A stretch of DNA of 14,683 bases from Chryseosolibacter sp966095595 (GTDB lineage Bacteria; Bacteroidota; Bacteroidia; Cytophagales; Cyclobacteriaceae). Position 1 is the first letter of the stretch. The number at the start of each line of letters is the position of its first letter. Location: positions 1-14,683 of the forward strand of contig CBHTUB010000099.1 in assembly GCA_966095595.1 (NCBI GenBank), given 5' to 3'. The notes beneath the pieces are model-generated. The model was not told where the DNA came from, ran no database searches, and worked only from the letters and a program-made list of their open reading frames with translations. Both the position numbers and the translations under genes were made by a program. This document shows positions 13,680 to 14,683 of the stretch, piece after piece.

Positions 13680-14683
13680 ATGGAAAACAAAACCCGTCTA
13701 ACGGACCAGTTAAGGTTGAAATTCAGTGACGTCACCATCACTGAACAGGCAACCAGGGATGAAATTCTCACCCTGTGGCTCCCGTTGGACAAATTGAAAG
13801 AGGTACTGTATTATTTGAAAAGGGAGATCTCCAATCCCTTTCCGCTTCTCTATGACATCACCGCTATCGATGAACGGACACGGAAGCGCGAAGCCGATTA
13901 TCCTTCCTCTTATTTCACCCTCGTTTATCACTTGCTATCCTTCGACCGCAATCAGTTCCTGCGGCTAAAGGTCGCATTGCGTGAAGAGTTTCCATCCGCG
14001 CCAAGCATCGCCAACTTGTGGGCCAATGCCAACTGGTATGAACGCGAAGTATTCGACATGTTTGGCATCCGTTTCAACGGCCATCCTCACCTGCGAAGGA
14101 TTTTGATGCCGCAATCATGGGATGGACACCCGCTGCGAAAGGAGCATCCTGCGCGTGCAACCGAAATGGGACCTTTTCAACTGTTCGATGACAAGGTAGA
14201 TCGTGAACAGGCGCTCCTTCATTTCAAACCGGAGGAATGGGGTCTGCAACGTCAGAGCGACGAATCCGATTTTATGTTCCTCAACATCGGGCCTCAGCAC
14301 CCTGGAACCCATGGTGTATTGCGCATAGTGCTACAGTTGGACGGCGAAGATATTGTCGACGCCGTTCCGGAGATCGGCTTCCATCATCGGGGAGCAGAAA
14401 AAATGGCGGAACGCCAGTCGTGGCACACCTACATTCCCTATACTGACCGTATCGACTACCTGGGTGGTGTCAATAACAACCTTGCCTATCTGCTTGCAGT
14501 GGAGAAGCTCGCTGGTATCAAAGTGCCGGAGCGCGCGCAGGTTATCCGTGTGATGATGTGTGAGCTGTTCCGTATTGCCAGCCACCTCGTATGGTACGGA
14601 ACATTCGCGCAGGATGTCGGACAACTATCTCCCGTCTTCTACATGTTTACCGATAGGGAACGGATCTTCGATATCGTCGAAGC
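13680..14683 (+). CDS. nuoCD: Fused NADH-quinone oxidoreductase subunit C/D, cut by the window edge
   Basis: An uninterrupted frame runs from ATG 13680 to the window end, giving 334 residues without a stop. Residues 1 to about 185 are the NuoC (30 kDa) part, with the motif NWYEREVFDMFGI (118-130) and HPHLRRILMP. A short linker leads to NuoD (49 kDa) from about 195, with FMFLNIGPQHPGTHGVLR (H207, H211), GFHHRGAEKMAE, YTDRIDYLGG and RVMMCELFRIASHL. There is no stop or restart between the parts, so this is a true fusion as in E. coli NuoCD. Together with NuoB it forms the quinone-reducing connecting module of complex I. An in-frame TTG at 13644 could extend the protein by 12 residues, but ATG 13680 is preferred. 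The C-terminal half of NuoD lies outside the window. Confidence 0.96.
   Translation, partial: MENKTRLTDQLRLKFSDVTITEQATRDEILTLWLPLDKLKEVLYYLKREISNPFPLLYDITAIDERTRKREADYPSSYFTLVYHLLSFDRNQFLRLKVALREEFPSAPSIANLWANANWYEREVFDMFGIRFNGHPHLRRILMPQSWDGHPLRKEHPARATEMGPFQLFDDKVDREQALLHFKPEEWGLQRQSDESDFMFLNIGPQHPGTHGVLRIVLQLDGEDIVDAVPEIGFHHRGAEKMAERQSWHTYIPYTDRIDYLGGVNNNLAYLLAVEKLAGIKVPERAQVIRVMMCELFRIASHLVWYGTFAQDVGQLSPVFYMFTDRERIFDIVE

Noticed and set aside
1..14683. CRISPR array, tRNA or rRNA genes, insertion sequences, prophage or toxin-antitoxin pair
   Set aside because: No regularly spaced long repeats, no cloverleaf with CCA-type ends, no transposase or integrase motifs, and no small paired genes were seen on either strand.

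Overview
The window looks like a chromosomal segment of a Bacteroidota bacterium, probably Cytophagia-like. The clues are secreted proteins whose signal peptides end in FGQ or AGQ, several TTG-N17-23-TAnnTTTG promoter look-alikes, few strong Shine-Dalgarno sites, a roughly balanced base composition, and gene types typical of the phylum. I cannot name the genus.

Layout. The left edge holds the first codons of a leftward gene, then a rightward membrane protein with a zinc-ribbon-like tail (108-1001) and a periplasmic tail-specific protease of the Prc/S41 family (1100-3145), closed by a strong intrinsic terminator. A 1031-residue ABC protein follows (3270-6365). It joins a TerB-like helical domain, an ABCG-type ATPase, a two-cysteine linker and a membrane part with a long late insertion. 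Next come a small His-tailed lipoprotein (6569-7024), flanked by short AT-rich direct repeats, and a class IV-like histone-deacetylase-fold hydrolase (7245-8147).

On the minus strand lie a TonB-dependent outer membrane receptor (8260-10257) and a PA14-OmpA envelope protein (10655-11686). The 397 bases between them appear to hold a decayed secreted-protein gene on the plus strand.

From 11995 to the right edge a rightward cluster begins with a two-CBS-domain protein, followed by nuoA, nuoB and a fused nuoCD that runs off the window. These encode parts of respiratory complex I. The CBS gene sits 13 bases before nuoA and may be co-transcribed with it. The nuoB-nuoCD gap carries two clean hairpins, the second ending five bases before the nuoCD start.

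Most of the window is recognisable core and envelope biology. I did not find a CRISPR array, prophage, insertion sequence, RNA gene or a recognisable defence system. The most unusual items are the TerB-ABCG architecture, the His-tailed lipoprotein between repeats, the decayed gene, and the structured leader before nuoCD.
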